Source: Arthrobacter sp. Marseille-P9274 (lineage in GTDB: Bacteria > Actinomycetota > Actinomycetes > Actinomycetales > Micrococcaceae). Taken from it: 64,000 nucleotides of DNA. The stretch covers positions 656,033 through 720,032 of the forward strand of contig NZ_CAMPOV010000001.1 in assembly GCF_946892675.1 (NCBI RefSeq). The letters run 5' to 3'. Of the stretch, positions 40,451 through 48,806 are shown piece after piece. Position numbers and translations under genes: made by a program. The notes beneath the pieces were generated by a model. That model did no database searches, had not been told where the DNA came from, and worked only from the letters and a program-made list of their open reading frames with translations. Numbering within the stretch: the first letter of the stretch is position 1; each line of letters begins with the position of its first letter.

Positions 40451-40939
40451 ATGGATGCACGTAGTTCGTTGTCGGAGAACCAGCGGGAGGCCGCTGTAGC
40501 GTGGTTTGAGAAGGGTGTCGCCGACAGTGCGGCGGCGAGACTACTGGGTGTGTCTCGTTGGCCAGTCAAGCTTCTCTATCGGCGATGGAAAATCCACGGT
40601 CGAGGAGCGCTCATGGCCAAACCGACACGGCAGTCGTACCCGTTCGAGTTCAAGATCGCATTGGTCAAACGATTCCTTGCTGGTGAGACCGCTCAGGACC
40701 TCGCCGCGGAGACGGGCTTGTCCTCGGCTCGCCTGCTCGATCACTGGGTACGGAAGTATCGCCGGGAGGGTGCCGACGCTTTGCGCCCGAAGCCTAAGGG
40801 CAGACCACGGAGACCCGACGCTCCACCGCCTGCGGAGCCATCTGAGCTGGAACGATTGCGCCGGGAGAACGAACGGCTGCGGGCAGAAGTAGCCTACCTG
40901 GGAAAATTACGGGCCTTGAGGGCACCAAAACAACGGTGA
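40451..40939 (+). CDS. IS3-family transposase OrfA
   Basis: 162 residues. Two helix-turn-helix segments (VADSAAARLLGVSRWPVKLLYRRW and GETAQDLAAETGLSSARLLDHWVRKYR) bind the element ends. A basic Pro-rich linker and a leucine-zipper-like tail (ELERLRRENERLRAEVAYLGKL) mediate multimerisation. The stop overlaps the orfB start as GTGA, and orfB is in the -1 frame, as usual in this family. An A4 run (CCAAAAC) lies shortly before the stop, but a strong A-rich slip site is not obvious. Confidence 0.93.
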   Translation: MDARSSLSENQREAAVAWFEKGVADSAAARLLGVSRWPVKLLYRRWKIHGRGALMAKPTRQSYPFEFKIALVKRFLAGETAQDLAAETGLSSARLLDHWVRKYRREGADALRPKPKGRPRRPDAPPPAEPSELERLRRENERLRAEVAYLGKLRALRAPKQR

Positions 40940-41790
40940 AGGTTCAGGCCATCATCGCCCTCAAGGCCGACTTTTCACTCCCGGTTCTGCTGCAGGTCGC
41001 CGGCCTTGCAAGATCGACGTTCTTCTATCACCAGGCCCGCATCCGGGCTCCCGATCCGAAGGAAGCCATCAAGACCGCCGCCACGAAGATCTTCACCAAC
41101 AACCACGGCAGATACGGGCACCGCCGCATCCACACTGAACTGACCAAGCAAGGCTGGACGGTCGCGAAGAAAACCGTACTGAAGCTCATGCGCTCCCTGC
41201 AGCTCGTTTGCAAGGTTCGGCAAAAGAAACGCTACAACTCCTACCAAGGCGAACAGGGCAAAATTGCCCCCAACCTGCTGAACCGGGAATTCGACGCTGA
41301 TGCCCCGAACCAGAAGTGGGTAACGGATGTGACCGAGTTCAGAGTCGACGGCCGAAAGCTCTACCTTTCACCCGTCATGGACCTCTTCGACCGGCAGATC
41401 GTCTCCTACGCCGTGGGCCTGTCCCCGAACCTGGAGCTCACCAACACCTCACTGCGTATTGCGCTGAGAACGCTCGAGCATGAGCAGAAACCGCTCGTGC
41501 ATTCGGACCAGGGGTTCCAGTACCAGCACGCCTCGTGGCGGAGACTCTTACAGCACGCCAACGCCATCCAATCGATGTCCCGCAAGGGCAACTGCTACGA
41601 CAACGCCGTGATGGAAAACTTCTTCGGTCACCTCAAGGAAGAACTCTTCCACCACGTCCGATTCCTCAGCACCAGCGCACTGGAATCAGCACTCCACGAC
41701 TACATCCGCTGGTACAACACCGAAAGGATCTCCACAAAGCTTGAGGGCCTGAGTCCGGTGCAATACCGTGCTCAGGCCCTCGCGGCTTAG
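40936..41790 (+). CDS. IS3-family transposase OrfB (DDE integrase core)
   Basis: 284 residues from GTG 40936. The N-terminal HTH_21 region (HGRYGHRRIHTELTKQGWTVAKKTVLKLMRSL) is followed by the rve catalytic core: first Asp in WVTDVTEFRV, second Asp in VHSDQGFQYQ, and Glu in GNCYDNAVMENFFGHLKEELF. YIRWYNTERISTKLEGLSPVQYR closes it. There are no stops or frameshifts, so it is probably functional. It may be made as an OrfAB fusion by -1 frameshifting or by coupled re-initiation. Confidence 0.95.
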   Translation: MKVQAIIALKADFSLPVLLQVAGLARSTFFYHQARIRAPDPKEAIKTAATKIFTNNHGRYGHRRIHTELTKQGWTVAKKTVLKLMRSLQLVCKVRQKKRYNSYQGEQGKIAPNLLNREFDADAPNQKWVTDVTEFRVDGRKLYLSPVMDLFDRQIVSYAVGLSPNLELTNTSLRIALRTLEHEQKPLVHSDQGFQYQHASWRRLLQHANAIQSMSRKGNCYDNAVMENFFGHLKEELFHHVRFLSTSALESALHDYIRWYNTERISTKLEGLSPVQYRAQALAA

Positions 41791-41805
41791 GCTCTTATTT
41801 ATCCG

Positions 41806-41829
41806 GTCCAGCTTCTGGGGACCAGTTCA
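41806..41829. repeat. Right inverted repeat of IS
   Basis: Reads inward as TGAACTGGTCCCCAGAAGCT on the minus strand. The 219 bp from here to the next start (41830-42048) shows no other element. Confidence 0.93.
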
Positions 41830-42048
41830 TATCGACCCCCATCTGGTCCGTTGTCCGCTCCAACGGGCGACCCTATACTGGGGCCACCACCACAAGCTGC
41901 TCCAGCGCATTTCCGGCTGGACCGTGACCGGGCGGGACTTCAGGACCGGGCGTCCGCCGAAGGGTCCGTCCGGCGGCACGGATCACGGCGCGAGCCATCC
42001 ACTATTGGACCGGGGGCATCAGCCCCTTGGCACGGAACGAGCAGACCG

Positions 42049-43470
42049 ATGAACACTGGGCATGACGGAAACCAGGACGGCGCAATAGAGCGCGTCCTGC
42101 AGGAGCTGCGCGGACAGCTGGCGGGGTCGGTGATCGAACCGCAGGATCCGGATTACGACGACGCCCGGGCGGTGTGGAACGGCATGATCGACCTCCATCC
42201 GCGCGCCGTCGTCCGGGCGGCCGCCGTAACGGACATCGATCCCGTCCTGGACGCAGCCAAACGCACCGGCCTGCCGCTGGCGGTCCGCGGCGGCGGGCAC
42301 AACATCGCCGGTCACGGCACGGCCGACGGCGGCCTGGTGCTGGACCTGGGCCCACTGCGGAGCGTGGACGTCGACCCGGAGCAGCGGCTGGTGACCGTCG
42401 GGCCGGGGGCAACGCTGAAGGACGTCGACGAGGCCACCGCGCCGCACGGCCTCGCCGTGCCGCTCGGGGTGATTAGCGCGACCGGCGTCGCCGGGCTGAC
42501 GCTCGGCGGAGGGGTGGGTTGGCTGACCCGCTCCAACGGCCTGAGTTTGGACAACCTCGTCTCCGCCGACGTTGTCACCGCCACCGGGGAGCATCTGCAG
42601 GCGAGCGAGCAGGAGAACCCCGAGCTGTTCTGGGGGCTGCGGGGCGGGGGCGGAAACTTCGGCGTAGTCTCTTCCTTCGTCTTCCGCGCCCGGCCGCTGC
42701 CCGCCGCCGTACTCGGCGGGAACTTCTTCTACCGGCCGGAGCACTGGAAGAGCACATTGACCGCGTTCGACCGCTGGACGCAGGACCTGCCCGAGGACAT
42801 GAACCCGATCGTCTCCTTCCTGGTGCTCCCGCCCGACCTGGGGATGGGCGAAGACCCGTGGATGATCGTCGGTTTCAACTGGGCCTCGGAGGACCACCAG
42901 CCCGGGCTTGGGCTGATCGAGCGCCTGCGGGTCGCCGCGCCTCCCGACGCGGAAGAGGTTGGCCCCACCGCCTGGCTGGAGTGGCAGTCCGCCATGGACG
43001 ACCTCTTTCCCAAGGGCTCCCGGGGGTACTGGAAGAACGTGTCCTTCTCCCGGCTGGACCAGGAGGCCGTAGACGTCCTGGTTGGTTTCGCCTCCGAGGT
43101 GACCTGGGCCGGAACCGGGATCGACATCCACCACATGCAGGGGGCCTTCGGGCGCGTGCCGGAAGACGCGACGGCGTTCCCCAACCGCTCGGCGAAGTAC
43201 TGGCTGAACATCTATGGTTTCTGGCACGACCCCGCCGAAGACAAGCGGCTGAGCGACTTCGCCCGCAAGGCCTACGCGCTCATGCAGCCGTTTGCCGAGC
43301 ACGGCCAGTACGTCAACTTCCTAGGCGCAGAACTCGGACACGATGCAACGGAGGCCGCGCGCCAAGCCTACGGTCCGGAGACCTACGAGCGGCTGCTCGC
43401 ATTAAAGAACCGCTACGACCCCGGCAACCTCTTCCGGCTGAACCACAACATCGTGCCTGTCCCCGCCTGA
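42049..43470 (+). CDS. FAD-linked oxidase (berberine-bridge-enzyme family)
   Basis: 473 residues from ATG 42049 (MNTGHDGN). The PP-loop FAD_binding_4 domain includes LPLAVRGGGHNIAGHGTADGGLVLDLG, in which the His of GGGHNIAG is the usual 8-alpha covalent FAD anchor. GVGWLTRSNGLSLDNLVSADVV and LFWGLRGGGGNFGVVSSFVFR follow. The C-terminal BBE motif is YDPGNLFRLNHNI. Such enzymes oxidise sugars, alkaloids or polyketides. I see no signal peptide, although many relatives are exported. It stands alone next to the IS element, and the genes around it do not reveal a substrate. Confidence 0.9.
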   Translation: MNTGHDGNQDGAIERVLQELRGQLAGSVIEPQDPDYDDARAVWNGMIDLHPRAVVRAAAVTDIDPVLDAAKRTGLPLAVRGGGHNIAGHGTADGGLVLDLGPLRSVDVDPEQRLVTVGPGATLKDVDEATAPHGLAVPLGVISATGVAGLTLGGGVGWLTRSNGLSLDNLVSADVVTATGEHLQASEQENPELFWGLRGGGGNFGVVSSFVFRARPLPAAVLGGNFFYRPEHWKSTLTAFDRWTQDLPEDMNPIVSFLVLPPDLGMGEDPWMIVGFNWASEDHQPGLGLIERLRVAAPPDAEEVGPTAWLEWQSAMDDLFPKGSRGYWKNVSFSRLDQEAVDVLVGFASEVTWAGTGIDIHHMQGAFGRVPEDATAFPNRSAKYWLNIYGFWHDPAEDKRLSDFARKAYALMQPFAEHGQYVNFLGAELGHDATEAARQAYGPETYERLLALKNRYDPGNLFRLNHNIVPVPA

Positions 43471-43506
43471 GCTGCCGCCGCCCCTAGCTTCGGCTTCTGC
43501 TTCGCA

Positions 43507-43740
43507 TCATGCCCGGAGCAGCGCGTCCTTCTGCTGCCTGGACATGTCCGTGCGGCCGCCGCAGTTCGCGCAGATCGAGTAGTACTTGCGGCTGGTCGTG
43601 AAGAGCGGGATGAAGAAAACCGAGAATTTCCCGGCCTCCTCGATGATGCGGTGCGGCCCGTGCACCCCGCAGTAGGAGCAGGAACCGGGGCGCATGGTCA
43701 GTACGCGCGGCCGACTGGTGAATCCGAAGAGGATGAACAT
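43507..43740 (-). CDS. Small zinc-ribbon protein
   Basis: 77 residues from ATG 43740 (MFILFGFTSRPRVL), with AAGGAGC upstream. Two CxxC pairs (CSYCGVHGPH and CANCGGRTD) form a zinc ribbon around the FSVFFIPLFTTSRKYYSIC segment. This matches the zinc-ribbon-15-type small proteins of actinobacteria. Function is unknown. It follows the small gene at 43837-44055, separated from it by a terminator. Confidence 0.8.
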   Translation of the reverse strand: MFILFGFTSRPRVLTMRPGSCSYCGVHGPHRIIEEAGKFSVFFIPLFTTSRKYYSICANCGGRTDMSRQQKDALLRA

Positions 43741-43765
43741 GCAGTGCTCCTTGCTGGGCGGCAGG

Positions 43766-43815
43766 AAAAAGACCGGCCCGGCACCCCCCAAACAATGTGG
43801 TTCGTGCCGGGCCGG
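43766..43815 (-). terminator. Rho-independent terminator for leftward gene at 43837
   Basis: CCGGCCCGGCAC (43773-43784) pairs with GTGCCGGGCCGG (43804-43815). On the minus strand the stem is followed by TCTTTTT. Confidence 0.9.
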
Positions 43816-43836
43816 AGTCAGGAAAGGCCTACAACA

Positions 43837-44055
43837 TCAGAGGCCGAATTTGTCGCCCAGTCCGCCGAGCTTGTCGCCCAGTCCGCCGGGGAGCTTGCTG
43901 AGCAGGTCGTTGACGTCGATGCCCAGGTTCGACAGCAGGCCGGAGTCGCGCTCCGTGTCCACCTGATCCGGCAACTGCTGGTCTGCCTGGTCCGCCTTGT
44001 TGGTGTCGCCGGTCGACCGGAGAAGGTCTAGGATCTGCTGCTTGTCGATCTGCAT
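43837..44055 (-). CDS. Small conserved-looking hypothetical protein
   Basis: 72 residues. It begins MQIDKQQILDLLRSTGDTNKADQADQQLP, an acidic, Gln/Asp-rich helical part, and ends with near-repeats LGDKLGGLGDKFGL. AGGAGCGCG lies upstream, and a perfect terminator follows 21 bp after the stop, so it is very likely a real, separately transcribed gene. I do not know its function. The upstream 114-bp gap shows nothing else. Confidence 0.75.
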   Translation of the reverse strand: MQIDKQQILDLLRSTGDTNKADQADQQLPDQVDTERDSGLLSNLGIDVNDLLSKLPGGLGDKLGGLGDKFGL

Positions 44056-44169
44056 AACGCGCTCCTCTGCATCAGATAATCAGGTCGCTTACCACTCTGG
44101 CGAGGGCGGCGGCAGATAACAACCCCTTTGGCCAACTCCGGCCGGAGGGAACTGCAAAAGCGGGTTCGC

Positions 44170-45186
44170 TCAGGCCTTGGCCACCACGTGCTCGCGCAGC
44201 GCCGGCATGATGGTTTCGCCGTAGACCCGCAGCGTCTCTTCCTTATTGTCATGCTGCAGGTAGCCGGCAAACTGGGTCACCCCGAGCGCCTTGAGCTTTT
44301 CCAGCTTCTCGATGTGCTGCTCCGCCGTGCCGAGCACGCAGAACCGGTCGACGATCTCGTCCGGGACAAACAACGTGTGCACGTTTCCGGCCCGGCCGTG
44401 CTCGTTGTAGTCGTAGTCCTGCCGGCCGGCGATGTAGTCGGTCAGGGCCTGCGGCACGGCGGAGTCGGAGCCGTACTTGGCCACGATGTCCGCCACGTGG
44501 TTGCCGACCATGCCGCCGAACCACCGGCACTGGTCCCGCATGTGGTCCACGTCCGAGCCAACGTACATGGGCGCGGCGACGCAGAACTTGACGGCCATCG
44601 GATCCCGGCCGGCGTTGGCCGCGGCCGTGCGTACGGTCTGGATCATCCATTCGGCAATATCGACGTCGGCCAGCTGCAGGATGAAGCCGTCCCCCGCCTC
44701 GCCCGCGAGCTTGAGCGCCATCGGGCCGTAGGCGGCGACCCACACCTCCAGCTGCGACCCCTTGCTCCACGGGAACTGGAGGGTGGCCCCTTTGTACTCG
44801 ACCGGGCGGGAGTTGCCCAGCTCGCGGATCACGTGGATGGCCTCGCGCAGGGTCTTCAGGGTGGTCGGCGCGCCGTTGATCACGCGCACCGCCGAGTCGC
44901 CGCGGCCCACTCCGCAGACCGTCCGGTTGCCGTACATCTCGTTCAGGGTGGCAAAGGTCGACGCCGTGACGGTCCAGTCCCGGGTGGCCGGGTTGGTGAC
45001 CATCGGCCCCACCTTGATGGTGCGCGTCTCGGCCAGGATCCGGCTGTGGATCACGTAGGGCTCCTGCCAGAGCAGGTGCGAATCGAAGGTCCAGACGTAG
45101 TCGAACCCGTGCTCCTCGGCCTTCTTCGCCAGCGCCACCGTACGGGCGGCCGGCGGGTCGCATTGCAGGACAACTCCGAATTCCAT
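44170..45186 (-). CDS. LLM-class flavin/F420-dependent oxidoreductase in hydantoinase operon
   Basis: 338 residues with a luciferase-like TIM barrel: MEFGVVLQCDPPAARTVALAKKAEEHGFDYVWTFD, GPMVTNPATRDWTVTASTFATL, CGVGRGDSAVRVI, and LEVWVAAYGPMALKLAGEAGDGFIL. This agrees with the LLM subgroup found beside dihydropyrimidinase genes and annotated as F420-dependent. It begins 9 bp after the hydantoinase stop and is probably the last gene of the operon. It may reduce or oxidise a pyrimidine/hydantoin intermediate. FMN rather than F420 cannot be excluded, but an F420 salvage cassette lies 3 kb away. Confidence 0.85.
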   Translation of the reverse strand: MEFGVVLQCDPPAARTVALAKKAEEHGFDYVWTFDSHLLWQEPYVIHSRILAETRTIKVGPMVTNPATRDWTVTASTFATLNEMYGNRTVCGVGRGDSAVRVINGAPTTLKTLREAIHVIRELGNSRPVEYKGATLQFPWSKGSQLEVWVAAYGPMALKLAGEAGDGFILQLADVDIAEWMIQTVRTAAANAGRDPMAVKFCVAAPMYVGSDVDHMRDQCRWFGGMVGNHVADIVAKYGSDSAVPQALTDYIAGRQDYDYNEHGRAGNVHTLFVPDEIVDRFCVLGTAEQHIEKLEKLKALGVTQFAGYLQHDNKEETLRVYGETIMPALREHVVAKA

Positions 45187-45195
45187 GGCTCGCTC

Positions 45196-46617
45196 CTAGA
45201 TCAGGTACTGGCTGGGATCACGCCGCAGGAACCGGCCATGCGTCTTGCTGCCCAGGTACTGGTTGTCGTCGATGATGACGCGGCCCCGGGACAGGACCGT
45301 GTCCACGTGGCCGTCGATCTCGAACCCTTCCCAGGCGGAATAGTCCATGTTCATGTGGTGGGTTTTCTCCAGGCCAATCGAGGTGTGCCCGGCGGGGTCG
45401 TAGATAACGACGTCGGCATCGGCTCCCGGGGTAATGGCACCTTTCCTGCCATACATCCCGAACATGCGTGCCGGCGTCGTACTTGTAATCTCCACCCACC
45501 GCTCCAGCGAAATCCTGCCCTCCACCACCCCCTGGTACAGCAGGTTCATCCGGTGTTCCACCCCGCCGATGCCGTTCGGGATCTTGGAGAAATCCCCCAC
45601 GCCCATGTCCTTCTGGCCCTTCATGCAGAACGGGCAGTGGTCCGTGGACACCATCTGGAGTTCGTTGGTCCGCAGCGCCTGCCACATGTGGTCCTGGTGA
45701 TGCTCGTGCCTGGACCGCAGCGGCGTGGAGCAGACCCACTTGGCACCCTCGAAACCCGGCGCGCCCAGCTGGTCCTCCAGCGACAGGTACAGGTACTGGG
45801 GGCAGGTTTCACCGAAGACGTTCTGGCCGCTGCTCCGGGCGGCGGCCAGCTGGGCGACGGCCTGCTTGGCGGAGACGTGGACAACGTAGAGCGGGGCGCC
45901 GGTGAGGTTGGCCAGCATGATGGCCCGGTGGGTGGCCTCCTCCTCCATCTGCCAGGCGCGGGCCACCCCGTGGTAGTACGGATCGGTCTTGCCCTGGGCG
46001 AGCAGTTCGGCGACCATGGCGTCGATGGCGGGGCCGTTCTCGGCGTGCATCATGGTCATCAGGCCGGTCTCCGCGCCGACGCGCATGGCCTTGTAGATCT
46101 GCGCGTCGTCGCTGTAGAAGACGCCGGGGTACGCCATGAACATCTTGTAGCTGGAGATCCCCTCGCCGATCAGGCCCTCCATCGCCTTGAGCGAATCGTC
46201 GTTCACGTCGCCAATGATCTGGTGGAAGCCGTAGTCGATGGCGCACTCGCCGTCCGCCTTCCCATGCCAGGACTGCAGCGCGTCCATCACGCGCTCACCG
46301 TACTTCTGGATCGCGAAGTCCACGATCGTCGTCGTACCTCCCCAGGCCGCCGCCCGCGTGCCGGTCTCGAAGGTGTCGCTGGCCTCGGTGCCGCCGAAGG
46401 GCATCTGCATGTGGGTGTGCGCGTCGATGCCGCCGGGGATGACGTACTTGCCGGCGGCGTCCAGCACGGTGTCCACGGAGGACTTCAGGTCGTGGCCCAG
46501 CAGGGCGGACCCGGGGGCCAGCACGGCGGCAATTGTTTCGCCGTCGATCAGGACGTCGGCTTCCGCGCGGCCGGTGGAGCTGACCACGGTGCCGCCGGTA
46601 ATCAAAGTTGTTGGCAT
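45196..46617 (-). CDS. Dihydropyrimidinase/hydantoinase
   Basis: 473 residues with AGGAGGAG before the ATG. Amidohydrolase metal ligands are HTH at about 67-69, the carboxylated Lys158 in SSYKMFMAYPG, and later His in VHVSAKQA. DAHTHMQMPFGGTEASDTFETGTRAAAWGGTTTIVDF and STDHCPFCMKGQKDMG are typical of dihydropyrimidinases. It opens the ring of dihydropyrimidines or 5-substituted hydantoins to N-carbamoyl amino acids. The nitrilase-family gene next to it would remove the carbamoyl group, completing reductive-pyrimidine or hydantoin breakdown. Confidence 0.92.
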   Translation of the reverse strand: MPTTLITGGTVVSSTGRAEADVLIDGETIAAVLAPGSALLGHDLKSSVDTVLDAAGKYVIPGGIDAHTHMQMPFGGTEASDTFETGTRAAAWGGTTTIVDFAIQKYGERVMDALQSWHGKADGECAIDYGFHQIIGDVNDDSLKAMEGLIGEGISSYKMFMAYPGVFYSDDAQIYKAMRVGAETGLMTMMHAENGPAIDAMVAELLAQGKTDPYYHGVARAWQMEEEATHRAIMLANLTGAPLYVVHVSAKQAVAQLAAARSSGQNVFGETCPQYLYLSLEDQLGAPGFEGAKWVCSTPLRSRHEHHQDHMWQALRTNELQMVSTDHCPFCMKGQKDMGVGDFSKIPNGIGGVEHRMNLLYQGVVEGRISLERWVEITSTTPARMFGMYGRKGAITPGADADVVIYDPAGHTSIGLEKTHHMNMDYSAWEGFEIDGHVDTVLSRGRVIIDDNQYLGSKTHGRFLRRDPSQYLI

Positions 46618-46650
46618 GGCTGCTCCTCCTGCCGCTCGGTCCTCTGCTGG

Positions 46651-47499
46651 TTACGGTGCGACGATCGGCCCGTACGCGTCCGGGCGGCGATCGCGGTAGA
46701 ACTGCCAGTTGTTGCGCGCGGTCCGGACCAGGTCCATGTCCAGGTCGCGGATCAGCAGTTCCTCCTCGGTGCCGCTGCCCAGCTCGCCGACGTAGTTGCC
46801 CTGCGGGTCTGCGACGTAGGAGGTGCCGTAGAAGTTCACCGCCTCATCCCCGAACTCGTTGGCCTCGGAGCCGACGCGGTTGGGCACCACCACGAAGTAG
46901 CCGTTGGCCGCCGCGGCGGTGGGCTGCTCGAGCTCCCACAGGCGGTTGGACAGCCCGGGCTTGGACGCATTCGGGTTGAACACCAACTGCGCGCCGTTGA
47001 CGCCGAGGACGCGCCAGCTCTCGGGGAAGTGCCGGTCATAGCAGATGTTCAGGCCGACCTTGCCGACGGCCGTGTCGAAAACCGGCCAGCCGAGGTTGCC
47101 GGGCCGGAAGTAGAACTTCTCCCAGAACTTGTCCACATGCGGCAGGTGGTTCTTGCGGTACTTGCCCAAGTAGCTGCCGTCCGCGTCGATGACCGCGGCG
47201 GTGTTGTAGTAGATCCCGGGCTGCTCCTCCTCGTAGACCGGGAGGATGATGACGATGTGGTGCTCGGCCGCGAGGGTCGAGAAGCGCTCGGTCAGCGGCC
47301 CCGGCACCTGCTGCGCGAATCCGTAGTACTTGCTGTCCTGGACAATGCCGAAGTAGGGACCGTGGAAGAGTTCCTGGAAGCAGATCACCTGGGCGCCCTC
47401 CGCCGCCGCCTTGCGGACGAAGTCCTCGTGCTTGCGGACCATGGACTCCTCGTCCCCGGTCCAGGTGGTCTGCGTGAGTGCTGCCCTAACAATGGTCAT
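46651..47499 (-). CDS. Nitrilase-superfamily N-carbamoyl amidohydrolase (beta-ureidopropionase-like)
   Basis: 282 residues from ATG 47499 (MTIVRAALTQTTW). The Glu-Lys-Cys triad is E43 (CFQELFHGPYFG), K116 (GKYRKNHLPHV) and C153 (GLNICYDRHFPESWR). The KFWEKFYFRPGNLG insert matches N-carbamoyl-beta-alanine/putrescine amidases. It releases CO2 and ammonia from N-carbamoyl amino acids. As first gene of the leftward operon it lies 33 bp before the hydantoinase. The gene is divergent from the F420-0 transporter with a 275-bp region between. Confidence 0.9.
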   Translation of the reverse strand: MTIVRAALTQTTWTGDEESMVRKHEDFVRKAAAEGAQVICFQELFHGPYFGIVQDSKYYGFAQQVPGPLTERFSTLAAEHHIVIILPVYEEEQPGIYYNTAAVIDADGSYLGKYRKNHLPHVDKFWEKFYFRPGNLGWPVFDTAVGKVGLNICYDRHFPESWRVLGVNGAQLVFNPNASKPGLSNRLWELEQPTAAAANGYFVVVPNRVGSEANEFGDEAVNFYGTSYVADPQGNYVGELGSGTEEELLIRDLDMDLVRTARNNWQFYRDRRPDAYGPIVAP

Positions 47500-47634
47500 C
47501 GACTGCCTCCGATATCCGGTCCTACGCGCATCAGACAAACGTGTATCGATTCGTGCCTGAAACATTAGCCCCACGATGCTGGGAAAACCATGGCAGGGAG
47601 GCATGGATCCTCGCCCGGCTCCGGTTCGCGCGCC

Positions 47635-47640
47635 TATACT
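47635..47640 (+). promoter_or_regulatory. TATACT -10 box with 130-nt leader before F420-0 transporter
   Basis: TATACT matches the sigma70 -10 element closely; no good -35 is visible. The leader 47645-47774 is very GC-rich with many self-complementary blocks (for example CGGCCG and CCGG), but I see no known riboswitch core. Confidence 0.45.
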
Positions 47641-47774
47641 CTGTGCCAGACCCGCCGGTTGCGTATGGCCGGCTCCCGCGGCCTGGACTTAGGCCGCCGG
47701 TCTCCGGCCGTTGCCGGTCCCTTTGCAGCGCCGGTTGTTTCGACACCCCTCGCCGGCTGACGAACCGAGGTCCC

Positions 47775-48806
47775 ATGCGCACTCCCGCCGTTTTACTCCG
47801 GACGCTACCCGTCCTGGCCGCCGCTTCCCTGCTGCTCAGCGGGTGCGGCGGGCCCGCGCCGGCCGGGACCGCGCCCGGCGCCGCGGCAACCGGTTCCGCA
47901 ACCGGACCCGACGACGGCGCGGGAGCTCCGGCGTCGGCCTTTCCCTTCACCGTGGACAACTGCGGCACCGAGGTAACAGTCAGCGCCCCGCCCCGGCGCG
48001 TGGTCACGATCAAGTCGACCAGCACGGAACTGCTGCTCGCCCTTGGCCTGGGCGATCGGATCGTCGGCACGGCCTTCGCCGACGGCCCCGTCCCCGAGCG
48101 GTGGCGGCAGGACCTGCCGGTGATCTCCGAACAGCTCCCGGCGCAGGAGCCGGTGCTGGTCCTGGATCCGGACTTCGTCTACGCCGGCTGGGAATCGAAT
48201 TTCTCCGCCGACGGCGCCGGCGAGCGCGCGGCGCTGGGCAAGCTGGGGATCAACACCTACGTCTCCCCCGCGGCTTGCCGGGAGCCCGGCTACCAGCCGG
48301 ATCCGCTGACCTTCGACCAGATCTTCGCGGACATCCGGGAGGTCGGGGCAATTTTCGACGCCGGCGCCCGGGCGGACCGACTCGTCGCCGAACAGCGCAG
48401 GCAGCTGGAGGCCGTCGAGCCGGACGGCAAGGGGCTGTCCGCGCTCTGGTACAGCTCCGGGTCCGATACCCCGTATGTGGGCGGCGGCACCGGGGCTCCG
48501 CAGCTGGTGATGGAGGCGGCCGGGCTGCGGAACATTGCCGCCGACGTGGACCAGGCCTGGTCGCCACTGTCCTGGGAAGCGGTTGCGGACCGGAACCCGG
48601 ACGTGATCGTGCTGGTGGATTCCAGCTGGAGCAGCGTCAAGAAGAAGATCGGCGTGCTGGAGCAGCATCCGGTGATCTCGCAGCTGGACGCGGTCAAGGA
48701 GGGCCGGTACCTCGTGGTGCCGTTCGCCGCCTCCGAAGCCGGCGTCCGCAGCGTCGAAACCGTCCAGTCGCTGACGGACCAGCTGGCGAAGCTGGACGCA
48801 CCATGA
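47775..48806 (+). CDS. Putative F420-0 ABC transporter, substrate-binding lipoprotein
   Basis: 343 residues from ATG 47775. Lipoprotein leader RTLPVLAAASLLLSGCG with Cys near 21, then an Ala/Gly/Pro linker. The helical-backbone (BtuF/FecB-like) binding fold is shown by TVSAPPRRVVTIKSTSTELLLALGLGDRIVGTAF and DPDFVYAGWESNF. The order of a binding protein, a FecCD permease and an ATPase beside cofE and LLM enzymes matches the actinobacterial cassette proposed to import F420-0, the cofactor lacking its glutamate tail. That role is a published proposal for the family; a corrinoid or siderophore ligand is the alternative. Confidence 0.82.
   Translation: MRTPAVLLRTLPVLAAASLLLSGCGGPAPAGTAPGAAATGSATGPDDGAGAPASAFPFTVDNCGTEVTVSAPPRRVVTIKSTSTELLLALGLGDRIVGTAFADGPVPERWRQDLPVISEQLPAQEPVLVLDPDFVYAGWESNFSADGAGERAALGKLGINTYVSPAACREPGYQPDPLTFDQIFADIREVGAIFDAGARADRLVAEQRRQLEAVEPDGKGLSALWYSSGSDTPYVGGGTGAPQLVMEAAGLRNIAADVDQAWSPLSWEAVADRNPDVIVLVDSSWSSVKKKIGVLEQHPVISQLDAVKEGRYLVVPFAASEAGVRSVETVQSLTDQLAKLDAP

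Larger units (their letters stand above)
40391..41829 (+). mobile_element. Complete IS3-family element, IS150-like, 1439 bp
   Basis: Terminal inverted repeats of 24 bp (40391-40414 and 41806-41829) match at 22 positions. TAT flanks both ends (40388-40390 and 41830-41832), a 3-bp target duplication. It encodes orfA and orfB in the usual -1 arrangement with an intact DDE transposase, so it may be active. Confidence 0.95.

Noticed and set aside
40900-40940. Strong programmed -1 frameshift site in the IS
   Set aside because: Only CCAAAAC is present; no A6G-type heptamer or clear stimulatory stem is seen, so coupling by GTGA overlap is equally likely.
47641-47774. Cobalamin riboswitch in front of the BtuF-like binding protein
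   Set aside because: The conserved B12-box and core segments are absent.
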